A stretch of 64,000 nt of DNA from Isoetes taiwanensis (taxonomy: Eukaryota; Streptophyta; Lycopodiopsida; Isoetales; Isoetaceae), in the NCBI GenBank assembly GCA_021234155.1, contig JAJEKV010000006.1, positions 28,442,271-28,506,270 on the forward strand. The letters are read 5' to 3'. The position numbers were made by a program, and so were the translations under genes. The notes under the pieces are model-generated. The model did not search any database, was not told the DNA's origin, and saw only the letters and a program-made list of their open reading frames with translations. Within the stretch, counting starts at the first letter, position 1, and each line of letters begins with the position of its first letter. This document shows positions 13,553 to 25,610 of the stretch, one piece after another.

Positions 13553-16500
13553 CTAAACTAAACTAAAACAATATCAACGACGTATATCTCCACCAAGCAT
13601 CTTGATTACAAAAGGTAGTCGTTTCAGATTTTTTTCCTGTGATAGCATATTGCCCAGATTAGAGAACTTGCGCCAAGTCAAAACATCATTAAGTATATGT
13701 ACCAAAAAACAACTTTCCCAATCAAACTGATATTAACACATTGCTTTCGCTTTGCCTGAAAGGAACGGATTAACAATCAGAGATTAACTAAGGATCTGTA
13801 TCCATGAGATGGGTAGCTGATACTCACGCAACTGCATAAGAGACTAACAAGAGCTCAAGCTTTTCAAGTAGAAAATGAATGCAGCAATCTCAAAAATGAG
13901 ATTGAAGTTTAAAGTGGGAAGTATTGGATTAAGTGTCAAAGACCCTTTGGACTGCAGAGCAACCAAAATAAGACTTAACTGAATTGAAAAAGATAGTTGG
14001 AAAAGGTCAAGACGAAAATAAAATAAACAGCTTCTATGTGTTTGCTTTGATAAATTCTCCATTTAATCATTATAGTCAACAAAAAAGGAGACCTTTTATA
14101 AAGTAGATATAAAATTACTGGAATCGCCATCAGAATCCTCTGCAAGGTCTTAAATGCAAGAATGGTGCTAAATGTGCTCCAATTTTGTCTAAGCTGTACA
14201 AAGAGGGAAAACCAGCTCAACAATCCACTAAACAAACAAATGAAATGCATTTTGTCATCATTATTCACTCATCAAAAGAAGGTAAGACAAGAAATGCAGT
14301 TTCCGCCTAAAAATGTTGAATTAAAGAAGGAATGGATGCATCAGCACTCCACTGCCCAGAGTTCTGACTTCCTTTCTTTGCCATGTTGCCTTTTTTCCTA
14401 ATCTTTTCCATATCCTAAAAGTCCTCACGCAAACAAATGTTACCGTTAGGAGAATCACGATTGCAACACAATGCAAGATTACATGTCTTCACAGGAAGAA
14501 AGAAATGAAAACAACTTAAGATTGGCAGGCTAGACGTTTTACATCACAATTGTTGAATATGATCACTAGTTTCCGGGACTGCCCATCTACACACATAATC
14601 CAACTATAAATAATATGATTATCCAATTTCCTCCTCCTTCATGGTTGCAATGGAACACATTCCTCATCCAAGCTATTAATTAGAGATGAATAGCAGCAAA
14701 AGTATTTGAACTTCAGCATGCATTATTGTAGAAACGTTTTGTGATTTAATCAGAAGGAAAATCATTTCTTAAAATGGGTGCAATTTTGAAATGTTTGAGA
14801 TTGTACAAGGGCTGGCACCTCAATGTATCCTTTCTTATAAGGTTTCTTAGAGAGTGCAGCCATCTCATTCCTTGAAATCAACATGTACTTCGAGTAAATA
14901 AAAACTCTTCTAGACAAAGGGTGCTGCTGCCATGGAATTAACTTAAAATCATCTGAAGCATAATCCATCTTCCTCTACTACCATTTGCACTTGTGAGTAA
15001 ATAAGGAAGCTGGAGTTGACCCCCAATGTCAAGGTATAGGAAAAATACAAAAAGATTAAGCTAGATTTGAGGTTACAGACCGCATAATAGGACTCTCTTT
15101 CTACCTCAACTCTTTTGCCTCATGAATGACTTAGAGTACAAACTTATATGTAATTGCATGTCTGGCACCTAGTTCACATGTAATTGACAAATTATATGTT
15201 ATAGATATTGGAGCAGACAATCTCTCAAATATTCTCTCAAACTCAGCCAAAACTCTTCCCATATTTAACTACCAAAGGAGCAACAAAGAGTAATTCTACA
15301 TCTTGCAGGAGGCTTCTAAGAGCAAAAGACAACAGGGCAGAAATCCACAAATGTGTGATAACTGCCATCAATTCAAAGGATATTAAGTGCTGCTCAAGCC
15401 CAGAAGCTCACTAATCCAACTGCCAAAAGTATGATTATCAGATAAACAATAAATGCGTGGCATATGTTGTCCTTTACTACACTATGCCACTAATCTAATT
15501 GCATCCAAGATATAAGCACCACTGATAGAAAATGGCTTTCTGATATGATAACAATATTTGCCTTGTTCTATATGTGTATACGTGTTACCAAGCATTGGCC
15601 TTCATGGAACAACAACTAAATGTAAGGAAAAAGAAATACCTATTGCTGGCAGCTCAGCAACCCTCTGGCATCTAGCGCTAAAGAAGACTGCCTTCTTCTT
15701 TTCTTACTTGCTAAAAGTGGGTCCAAATAGCTTGACAGAATGGGTACCACCGAAAGGATTACTAGTCAAGAAAATGGGTTTCAATCTCTGCACTTAGCAA
15801 CAAAGCAAATAATTGAAAAAATATGGACAAGGATGACCTTATCAATGAATAGCAAATGACATAAAAGGGTAACACCACATTTATACCAAAACAAATTTCT
15901 GAGGTGGTGACCTCAACAGGACAGTAAAATTCAATATTATATGTGCTATCCAGCCCGAACAAGAGTATTTAATTTTGTACGTTAACATTTTCTAAGTTCC
16001 TATATTATTCGTCGAGAAAAGTAACAAAGAACAGGCCAAAGAGATAAGTTTCTTCATTGTACACACTGCTTTATATCAAGTTACTTAGCTTATCTTACCT
16101 ATGAACATAAAATTCACTTTCAAACATTCTATGTTTATCCTGACGACATCTTATTCCAACAAATGGGGACTTAAAGGCAAAAAACCTATACAAACTAGTG
16201 ATATCTATATTTTGCATCAATTTTCAAAAAGCAACTTGTCAGCACATTTTGAACAGCAGACGAATCCATTTACCAGACAGATCTTGACCACCAGGATGCT
16301 GTTTTTTCCCTTCGTTTTTCTGCCACTAAGCGGTACTGCTTTCAATCTTCGCCAACTCCTTTGAAGTTTGCTCTGCTCAGTGCAATCAATCTAAAGAGCC
16401 TTGTCAACTGCTTTTAAAAGATTTTAGCAGACATGCTAGGGATCAAAGACATTAACGATTTACTGGAAACAGAGGGACTTGGGTAGTTTCTCTTTTCCAG

Positions 16501-16930
16501 ATTGTCTACTCCTCAGACCTCAACTGCAAGAAAATATCCTCCAAGTGTAACAATCCATTTACACCAAAAAGTCCCTGAATACCTGGCATCTCATGCACCC
16601 AGAATGTAGCTAGTAAAGACCAACAAAACCAAGGTAAAGCAAGGTATGGGACTGTCGCAGAGGTGCAGAGGCTTAGCGATACATGAAACCAACTATGACC
16701 TTGATCACTTAATAACTACAAGAATTGTTTGAAACAAAATCCATATGCAGAAAAATGGATGTATCAAAATTCCCATAAAAAGTAGAGGATGCAGAGACAA
16801 AATACTGCATCTAGGAGGGCAATACGTAGCCAGCTCTTTTGAGCTAAACTTCACAGGAGGCCATTTTCTGCTTCATCGATAAACTATGACCTATTGCTGC
16901 CCCGGCAGCATGAGCTAAATACTTGTTCAT
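13553..16930 (-). pseudogene. EamA/DMT transporter, disrupted copy A
   Basis: This is the copy A counterpart of the intact gene at 39,247-42,630. Exon 1 starts at the ATG at 16,930 and runs to about 16,274. The remaining exons are recognisable at about 15,650-15,750, 14,100-14,200, 13,840-13,960 and 13,555-13,760, in the same order. Relative to copy B each exon carries small indels and substitutions: exon 3 lacks five bases in the region encoding 'APSLLAF', and exon 1 has several frameshifts. Many changes lie at CAG/CTG/CCAG sites, for example 'agcagtcac' versus 'agcggtac'. They may therefore be consensus errors rather than true inactivation. Called a pseudogene as the sequence stands. Confidence 0.75.
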
Positions 16931-16999
16931 TCTGAGACAGGAATTTCCATTACCCAGTTAACGAGCCAACAGAACACTAAATTTAAACTCCAATTTCCT

Positions 17000-18240
17000 G
17001 GCACGATCTTTGGCTGGCTAACGTAAACGTACCAATGCTATGCCGTTTAACCGGAGATCAAATCCACGTTGCCAGTGAAGCACTTACATGCGGGAAAATG
17101 ACCAATCCTTTTTCCCAGACAAAACTCTGCTCCTAAAAGGCCAAATTAGAGGTGCATACGATTCCCACAGGAATTGGGTTCTTCTGTCAATTCTTTCTTT
17201 AAAAGACCAACTACAAAACCCTTTTGATTAGGCTAAATGCTTGTGGGATGAAGTGAAGATTTGGGGAGACTAATAGTCTAAAATCAGCCTAGGGCTACTT
17301 AGTTCCAGATTGTTGAAACAAACGAACATGCAAAGATTGGCCAAGAAGCACAAGCAGAATGTGAATGCATACATCAATTCTTGCCTGTTTTTAATGGCGG
17401 AGTCCACCACGCACGGGACCACAAGCCTTTCCCTCTTTCTCACTCTTTTTGGTTAGGAAGGTTGCGACTTAGAGTGTTGGAGCTCTTGGCATTGTGCTTG
17501 CTGCAATGCTTGTATAGCTACGAGCGGATATACGGCACCCATTGACATTATGCAAGTTAGTATATCTAACACCATCGAAACTATTATCCATGATGAAAAA
17601 AACATACGAGTAAGAAAATGGCGCTAGCTAACATGGAGATGACACCCTTTATGTGGGTTTATAAGCGTATATGGCATATGCTTAAGAATATCTTTGGTGG
17701 TAATTTAATACGCGCGTTGGCCCAATGATTAACCCCCTTGGGACTCAGAGCGATATAAATGTACTCCATGATGTGCATACTGATTTTTGAAACAGTATTT
17801 TCTCAGGGAGCCGTCTGCGGCAGCCTAGCAACTGTGGAGAAGGAGTCGGTATAAGGTCGACTATAGTTAAGCCACTGCAGCTTAATTCCCGAATCTTACG
17901 GCAGGAGGTACGTAGATGGGAAAGGAAGAACGTTCCATGGGTAGAATGTTTTGTTTTTAGCCACAACAAGGGATGCAAGTCGCCTATTCTGTTATTCAGC
18001 AGAAGATTCGGATTTCTAGCAATTTTGTTTAATCAGTTTGGATCTGGCTGAAAATCAAATTCCCACATAATTATAAAAACCTCCATGATAACACACATTA
18101 GAAAACTACAAGTAATAGCATCATCAGGTTTTCTTTTTGTTGTTGGGATACTCTGTTAACATAAGGGGAAAAGCATGAATGAAACGTAGTAGCATGTTTA
18201 GAGGCAGTTGCAAAAGCTTAGTAGCTTAAGAATTTTGGAT
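17000..18240. other. Intergenic region between transporter and CLC gene, copy A
   Basis: This is the shared upstream region of two divergently placed genes: the transporter starts to the left on the minus strand and the CLC fragment lies to the right on the plus strand. No coding sequence is supported. The missing amino-terminal CLC exons were looked for here and were not found in either copy. Confidence 0.4.
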
Positions 18241-18252
18241 GCATGAATGCAG

Positions 18253-19960
18253 GTGGTAGGGATCGTGGGGCGGTTTCAAATTGGCTTAATATGTGGGAAG
18301 AGCATGTCCCTCGCTACATATGGGTTCCTGCATAGGATATATCTTTGGTCAAATAGCATCTACATTGAAAAGCATCAAACCACTTAATCTTCTAGCCAGT
18401 GACGAAGATAGGGGCTGAGACATAGTTGCTTGTGGGCAATTGCAGGACTCGCAGAGGCATTCAGGTCCGGGCATTTGTATCAACCTGGTGGCGAGTTCGA
18501 AATTCAGACTTGAAGCGGTGAAATATTAGCATTTCAAATCTTTGCAGCGCGTAGAAGCAGGTGAAGGTTCTTTGATAGGTATCCTTCACAACTACCAGCT
18601 GTTGTACTAGAGTAGGAAGCCAGGTTATTGCAGAAGTGGAAAATCATCTTTGGCAAGGCAGTTTAATCATTTTTATGTCCGGCATCTAAAGGTTCCTTAA
18701 GGATTCGACTAAAGGCGGTATCACGGGAGTTCATATAATCACCTTACTGCACATTTTTTCTTATTCAACTATTTTGGTTGGCAGATGGTAAGCATCTGTA
18801 TTCATTTTTGGTTTTAGTTCTTTGTCTTATATATGAAGTTGAACTTGTTTTACATATTTTTTTTTTGACAACGAAGGGTGAAAGGTCCTCTGAAGTTACT
18901 ACATGCTAGTGTCATAGCTTTTGTGACGTCAATATACGGTTTGTGACTCCATAGAATTCGCTGCCCGCGTGCCACCCAAAACGCCGTATGGAATGTCCTA
19001 CACATGGCCGTGTTTAGGCTTTAAGGTTCCTATTTCGTCCTGTGTGATCTTGTAGGATTAGTTTTGGTAGAGATATTTATTCGGAACATTTTAGCATTGG
19101 CATCAAATGAGATTTCCAGTATACGTCACTTTTGACTTTACTGTGTTTGCGCGTAATGGGCTTGCCTTGGTGACCTATGTATTTTGAATTTATCTGGCCT
19201 GGCCCCAGCGCACTGTTGTTTGGCTTAACATATGACCAAAGTTGTAGGAATATTAAATACAAGATTTTCTGGACATGAACGGATGGATGAAAGCGTCTAC
19301 ACGCTATACTAGGTGCATCCTCTCATTCATAGGAGGATCTAGGGCAACAGTTTCTGGCATTATTTGCCCGTGTGACGACATTTCACACTTTACTACACCG
19401 TAACCATTGCTTGTGCCAAGGTAGTTGGAGATCTGACTCCAACCATGGAATAATACGACTTTATATTCGCATAAAAGTTTCCATCACTTGATATTGTCCT
19501 TGGTCGTATTGGCTGCTTAGCTGGGAGATGTGGTAAGAGAAAGCTTACGGTGGAAACTTGTAAAGTTAAGAAAAGACTAGAAAGGAGTGCAGGTATTAGG
19601 CACCTGAGGCATAATCGTTTCCGGTGGCTGACTTTTTGATCCTTCCCCGAAGGCAGGTTCCTATTTGGGCAAGTGGTGGATACACTTATTTTAGATGCTG
19701 ACTGATAGAAAGGATTGTCTTGTGAAGGTAAATACCATGGAGGAGTGCATTGGCGTAACTCGATAGTAAATCAATCTCCATTTCTGATACTTGAGACAAC
19801 GTCAACTAGCAAACTAGCAAAAAGCATATGGGTATATCTCAATTAGGTTTACAACACACAGTAAGCGTACTTGTCAAGCGGCGCGGCAGTTATAAAGCGC
19901 GGTGTAACTTATTCTTAGTTGGGAGAATTATGCATCAAGACTATCACATCCCTTCCCCGA
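18253..19960 (+). pseudogene. CLC chloride channel/transporter fragment, disrupted copy A
   Basis: This is the counterpart of 44,026-45,800. Recognisable stretches encode the 'FGQIASTLKSIKP' part of the early helices, the 'SGHERMDES' loop and remnants of the CBS region. It is more damaged than copy B: nearly every motif has an indel. Only the carboxy-terminal half of a CLC protein is represented, as in copy B, so the 5' truncation predates or is shared by the duplication. The 3' end runs into the L1-type fragment at about 20,040. Confidence 0.7.
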
Positions 19961-20041
19961 GGACCACTTTAGGAGGTAGCCAACCGTCTTGTGACTGCCA
20001 TTTATATTGTTCACAAGCTCCACTTTTTTTCCTCATTTTTT

Positions 20042-20601
20042 TTTTTTTTTGAAGAGCGTGTTTTTACTTCATATTACTACCTCAAAATATTACAAAGTAC
20101 TTCGAGTAAGAAATGTCCTGAGCATCAATCACTTTTAGATGATCCTCCGTATTTGGAATTTTGTCTGATCGGGGCCAATTGGAATGCAATGATGCTCTGG
20201 CTTCTACAATTTCTTTGAAGCACACACGGGAAGAAATCGCTTATCATCAAAGACAGCACCTTGCGCCATTCCATACACTCCATACTAGCCAAGACTTTTG
20301 CCATGCTTGAAATGCAGTCATTTTTGACGGTGCGGTGGATAAATACTTTTAAAGAAAGTCAGTATCCAAAGTACTTAAAGAGAATCACGGCGGGACCTAA
20401 GACTACTGACTGCTGAATATAAAGCGGTGCTCTGATGAACGTCGCCGGCTCCGCACGACGGGCAAAATTGAAACTCAGAGCTGGCGATGAACCATCTCAT
20501 TAACTCTCAAGAAGCGATGAATCACACGCGAGAGTAGAACATTTACCTTTGGAGGATTATATTTAGACCAAACAAGGTTCGGATGGATTATATTGAGATG
20601 G
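20042..20601 (-). mobile_element. 3' fragment of a poly(A)-type (L1-like) LINE, copy A
   Basis: On the minus strand the DNA encodes remnants of the Cys/His region found at the end of plant L1 ORF2 proteins (clearer in copy B at 45,857-46,448) and ends in a poly(A) stretch (plus-strand T run at about 20,036-20,050). The flanks share 'ttcctcat', as expected for a target-site duplication (about 20,029 and 20,602). The frame is broken in several places. Confidence 0.7.
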
Positions 20602-21599
20602 ATTCCTCATATTTTCACATAGGCAGCAATGCTTTTATAAACATTTACTTTTCCATGGTTGCGGCTCTTTCACTTTTTGACAACGGAATTGAAGATAAGT
20701 ATGCATGCCTTGGTGACGTTACTTCAATGCGTATTCCTAAATGGCTAAGGCGGAATAATAGAAGAAGCGAGAATACCCACGCGCTTTGTCTTTCGGTGTT
20801 GGACTCTTGAGCATTGTCTCTTCTGTTTTATGCAGAAGTTCAAGCTGGCATGTCACGAATACAAGGTTTATTTAACGGTGCATTGGATAAGCAGATACAT
20901 CCTCTTGATCCTATCGGTGTATTCATGATATTTCATCTTGGTTTTAGTTGGCTTCATGTTCAATTTAGGAGCATCAAAGGCGCACCACATTTTTTAAAAC
21001 TTATGCTCTTGGACTTATTATTTTAACCTAGGCTTCAAGATACTAATGTCTTATAGATGTATACTTGTGAGATTCTAAATATATGAATACTTAGGTTGTA
21101 GATTAAAGGCTGATTTTATACCACCATATTCAATAGCAAAATAAAATTCTTCACAAGTTTGCTAATGCTTTGAAATACACTCCAATTTGATGGAGCGTGG
21201 AAATTTATAAATCGTTTTTATCTTTTCAAATTTCATGTGAATATTTAAAAAATTGGGGTGGTATGGGCAAGTCAAGAGGGAAATTTCCAGCCCTTGAGAG
21301 GCCCAACTAGGTCCTTGAGGAATTTTGAAGAAAAATATCATGAACCATTTCACATCTATGGTATTCGGAATGAAAGCGAATGTCAAGGTACTATTATTGT
21401 CTCCACGAAATAGATATTAAGTATTATTCATCTTTTTAAATTACGCTAGTTTTCTTCAAGGGTGGAGTAATTAGATTTTCAAATGGTAACCCCTTGGGAA
21501 ATCCACACAGATCCATAAAGATTTTTTAACTTTTAATTTTTTTAGAGATTATTTCACCGAAATTCCACCATAATTGAGGGGTTGTTAAAGCATCTCCTT

Positions 21600-21850
21600 T
21601 TTCCCTCACATTTTGCTACATGGACAACAATGTTTTATATTCCCTTTCCATGATTACTGGCTCTTGCATTTTTTTTTTTTTTTTTTTAGACAAACGTTGA
21701 GATAACCATAGTTTACCTTTTATGGTTTGCTCGCTCTTGCACTTTTTTCCTAGACAAAGGTACTAAAGATAACCATGATTTACCTTTCCGCGTTTACTCG
21801 CTCTTGCACTTCTTTTTCTAGACAAACGGAATTGAAGATGGCATAGGATT
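21600..21850 (+). repeat. Minisatellite of about 66-bp units, copy A
   Basis: Three to four diverged units share the phrases 'ctcgctcttgcact', 'tagacaaa' and 'gataaccatg(a/g)ttta'. The copy B equivalent is 47,540-47,760, and a related single unit stands at 46,500-46,560 beside the L1 fragment. No protein is implied. Confidence 0.75.
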
Positions 21851-22624
21851 GGAGCTTAGATATTTGCTGATGGAACTCTAGCATTTCCCTAGCATTGGAT
21901 GGTGGGATATTCTTTGGCATATTCCCTCTAGGACCATCCCATGTGTTGCACTGCTTGAAGGTTGGGGTCAAGCGGCTTAGGTGGCCCTATTTCTTTAGGG
22001 CATTTGACAGCCATAGAGAACCAAACTAAACTAAGTGTTGACTCTAAACTAACAGCATGCTCATTCCCTTTGCAATGCACCCTTAAAGTAGGGCCGCCAC
22101 ACATAGCAGTTCTAAAAATGGTTGTAAAAACTTAAGAAACATGTCCAAAAAGGCCATCAAGTGCATCTGGGCACTCGGATCAGGTTGAAGCATGTGCCAT
22201 CGGTACCGCCATGCGACTTTGCCTGACCAAAGAGTTCATCATCGTGCTAGGAATTCAAAGCAAAACGGGTTGGGGGATTCCCCTGGAAGCCACCCGGCGC
22301 ATTCTTGTGACTCAAGCGACCTTACGCATAAAGGCGGCTAATCCATGCAAATGCACTTGCAAACATCTGACCATTTGTCTCCTTTTTTTATTTTATTTTT
22401 TCCAAGTACTTTTCTCATGCAACCAATGAAAACCAATCAAGCATCCAAATCTGTTTTTTTTCCAGGCACTAACACCCTTTTTTCTCTTCCAAACCTACGG
22501 GGCATTTTCCATATATTTTCAAGATTTTTCATCTTCACACAATGTATGAGCCTATACAAATAAATTCGAAAGAAAAGAATGCAAAGAAAGCAAAGAAATG
22601 AATTGATTACCTAATTATTTATAT

Positions 22625-22800
22625 GACATTGCTCTTTGCCTGCTTCATTGCATCAATGGCCTCAACTTCCCTGTCGGAAGAGCTCCTACCAAGTTTCATA
22701 TTGCTCGCACATATCTTTGGGGTGCTGTGAGAGCTCACCTCCACCTCCTCCCATTCCATGTGGCAGAAGCGCATCCTCCATTTTGCAAACAAAGCGACCC
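22625..22800 (-). pseudogene. Unrecognised minus-strand exon, copy A
   Basis: This is the degraded counterpart of the exon at 48,522-48,713. The copy A frame is interrupted by indels. No family was recognised. Confidence 0.35.
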
Positions 22801-22969
22801 AATTGCATCACGGATAGTTGGAGAGGAGCACAAAACGAGAGGGCATGGCATTATGTATGACATCATGAATATCCCTAGCATTACAAGGGGTTTTTGTGTT
22901 TTTTATGCTTATTTTCTCTAAGGTTTCATATGATTTGGGTGGTAGTATTCATCCGGTGTACTAACTAAT

Positions 22970-23710
22970 ATTTCTAGAGTGCACCCTTTTTGTTAAGCGC
23001 GTTGATTTTTTAGAAAGGGCAAATCATGTGGTGGAGGCTGCTTTTGTGGTGGGTGTGAATATCCTCCCATTAGTTTTAGGGTTTTTTTAAGGTTGTGTGA
23101 TTAGGGGTTTGAGTGCGGTTTTTTAGGGTTGCTAGGTGAGCGAGGAATCTCTGATTCCCTGGAAACAGCCATGCTTGATTATGAATGCACACTCACACTT
23201 AGGAGCGGAAGTCAGGAAATTGCTGGAAAGGGGAAAAGCTTTGAGGTGAGATGCAGCGGCACCGGAATTGAAGCCATATCCAAAACTTAATACTCATATT
23301 TGCAGGAGTACTCTTAGATTTCTCGCTTTATGTCCTCCATTTTATTTCGCTGAATAGAGATTTTTTTCGCATTTATATTCTTACGGCTATATCACTTTGA
23401 TCGTTCAAAATGGTGATGAATTTGGAAATGAGCGATGCTTGAGGTTTATCCGTTCCTCTGAACTCGCACGGCCTTGGTAGAGCATAGTAGTTCATCTTCA
23501 AGTAAACTTATGCGGGTGCACACTTTATTCCACCCGGTGGTTTTATTTCCATTCTTGAAGAATCCCGAGTTTGTTTCTCTTCCTACTCGAGGAATAAGCA
23601 TCTCTGGATCATCAAGAATAAGAACTTACGAACCATCTGAATCATCAAGAATAGGAGTTGAGTCGTCGGGGAATATCATTGACATGGAAATGCTAGACCC
23701 TATCAAATAG
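22970..23710 (+). pseudogene. Telo-box leader and first exons of an unrecognised gene, copy A
   Basis: A leader with repeated 'tagggttt' boxes (about 23,078-23,135) precedes an ATG at 23,171. The open frame there holds a short 'EIAGKGKSFEV' segment before a likely splice site. Further right (about 23,590-23,710) a serine-rich stretch with repeated 'SSRI' units ends in 'NIIDMEMLDPIK' and a stop. The duplicate in copy B starts at 49,083. The duplication junction at about 24,287 cuts the locus here, so copy A would lack whatever lies downstream in copy B. Confidence 0.35.
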
Positions 23711-24287
23711 CGAAATTTCAGCACTTTTAGCACTTTTTCTTTTTTTCGCCGTGGTAGGAAGGCCTTCCTTTTCACTTTTAGCAGAGGCGGAGGCTTGAGA
23801 GAGCTCGAGGCGGAGAAATTCTTCTCTTCAATTTTGGGAACCTGATTTCTTGGGGGTTGGCTCTTGGGTCACTCACGTTACTCTTATGTCGGTTTGCTCT
23901 TGCCTACGCCTTCACCCAGTCTACATATTTTTTTCTGATATATAATTAGTATGGTCGAGTTCAAGCATCCAGATTGCATGATCATTCTATTCTAGCCTAT
24001 TGAATTTAAAGTTGTAGAGGCATTTCACAGAACCAAGCAATGTAAATCTTGCTATAGCATAAATATCTTGCATGTTTAGAAACCTACTTTCAAGTTTTGT
24101 GTGTATTTAACTTGTTTTGAGGTTTTATACAGCGGATTGTTTTAAGCGGGTTGTGCGCTTATATTGATTAAGGTTAATGGATTTCTTGAAACAAGGTTGC
24201 ATTTCTTTAATAACCCGGGTGACAATTGTACTAGAATGAATTACAATTATAAACTGTCCTTTCTAATGGTGATTTGGCTTGTTATAC

Positions 24288-25610
24288 TGTGTGAGTCCTT
24301 AGAATCCCGCGCGCCGCTTTTAGAGAAAAGAGGTCTCTTTGTTTCACTCGCCATAACTTTCTAGATAACTCCTGGATTGAGGCGATTTTTTATGCGACAC
24401 ACGTCGGGCATGGTCCAATTACCCTAGGGGACATTAACATATCCGCATCAAATGGTGAAAAAAGTGGGCCAAAAGTCATCCCGATGCCCACGTTTGGGCC
24501 TTAGAATAAATAGAAACACGTATAACGTGACCCAGTCTCTAATCGCATAAAAACGATATTTTCATTGTATAGAAATTTTGTTTTTTTTTTATTATATATA
24601 CATATTTTTAGCTACCGACTTAGATTTGAACCCACAACCTTAGATGCTTACCACCACAACCAAGCTTTGAATGTAACATATATGTTTCACATATTTTTGC
24701 TATATATGCAATAATTTCATTTTCTTTAAATAGTAATTTTTATATAAAAGTGTACTACATGGACTTGAACCCCTTGACCTCCCACCACCCAACCAAACCC
24801 TTTACCAACAAGGTGTTCTTTAGTTAATATGATAGTCTCTTGTCATACTTAACCAATAGTATCTCTTTCTCTAGAAAGATTTTGTCTACCATCCCCTTCC
24901 TAAACCAATCGTTATGCGGAACGACTCCACGGACTTGTGCAACCATGGTGGGGTAGGAATAACCCTAAGGTTCTTATCATCATTGCGGAATGATTCCCAA
25001 CCATATCGACGAACGCTCACGCGAGCGATGGAAGGGATTTCTGAGTAAGATAGAAACTTCCAAAGTTGGACTCTAATCCACTATTCACCTTGATATTCTT
25101 TTAGGCGCATAATAATAATGTCCGGTTGTTAAATGTTCCTAGACCCTATATAGCTTTAAATTTTTTTTCCTTTGGTAAATGCCTTGATAACAAAATTTCT
25201 TCTGCCTTTACCATGATTCAATCTATACTACATTCATATGCTTTTTATATTAGACCTTATTCGATGTTATATAGTAAGGGTTAAGTAATATTTTATAGAC
25301 ATAATTATAATTAACGTTGTCTCTCTCTAGCGTCCTAAACCTTGGCTCGCCTCATTTCCTGCAGAAAGGATCTCTTTTTTAGTCCAACCAACTAGGGACT
25401 CCCATGCAAAGACTTCTAGACCATGGGTAGCTCTAATCCTACCACCCTTCACTACTTCTTCTCAATCTTGTTCCTTTTATGGACCGCTTCCCTAGATCGC
25501 GATACATACTCAGAACATGTAATGAGTGCTTGTGTTTAGAACCCCACAATAATGTCAACACTTTACTCTAATTTATCTAGTCCAAACTTAGTATTATTTT
25601 ATGTCAAACT
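24288..25610. other. Sequence between the duplication copies
   Basis: About 1.3 kb with no counterpart elsewhere in the window. It begins with a short GC-rich stretch ('cgcgcgccgc' near 24,309) and then is AT-rich. If the duplication is a simple tandem, this DNA is the left end of unit B and should match DNA just left of base 1. Apart from the two tRNA-like box segments listed separately, nothing was recognised. Confidence 0.5.
24605..24815 (-). repeat. Possible tRNA-derived (SINE-like) segments
   Basis: Read on the minus strand, two short segments resemble the 3' half of a tRNA. The B-box consensus GGTTCRANNCC is matched exactly at 24,771-24,761 (GGTTCAAGTCC) and with one change at 24,632-24,622 (GGTTCAAATCT). 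Each has an A-box-like 'GGTGG(T/G)' element nearby, but the spacing is irregular and no cloverleaf folds by eye. This could be a decayed SINE or coincidence. Confidence 0.25.

Larger units (their letters stand above)
1..24287 (+). repeat. Copy A of a 25 kb direct segmental duplication
   Basis: This segment matches 25,611-50,199 in the same order and orientation. The offset is about 25,610 at the left edge and grows to about 25,910 at the right through small indels. Anchors seen in both copies are the TGCATG repeat, the AGAAT array, the LINE, the transporter, the CLC gene and the telo-box leader. Homology already exists at base 1, so the true left edge lies outside the window. It ends at about 24,287, just after a shared 'gtgattt(g/a)gcttgttat' stretch. 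Some blocks are identical for 300-480 bases; others carry dense small indels. Either a real tandem duplication or an assembly duplication of two haplotypes would look like this. Confidence 0.93.
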
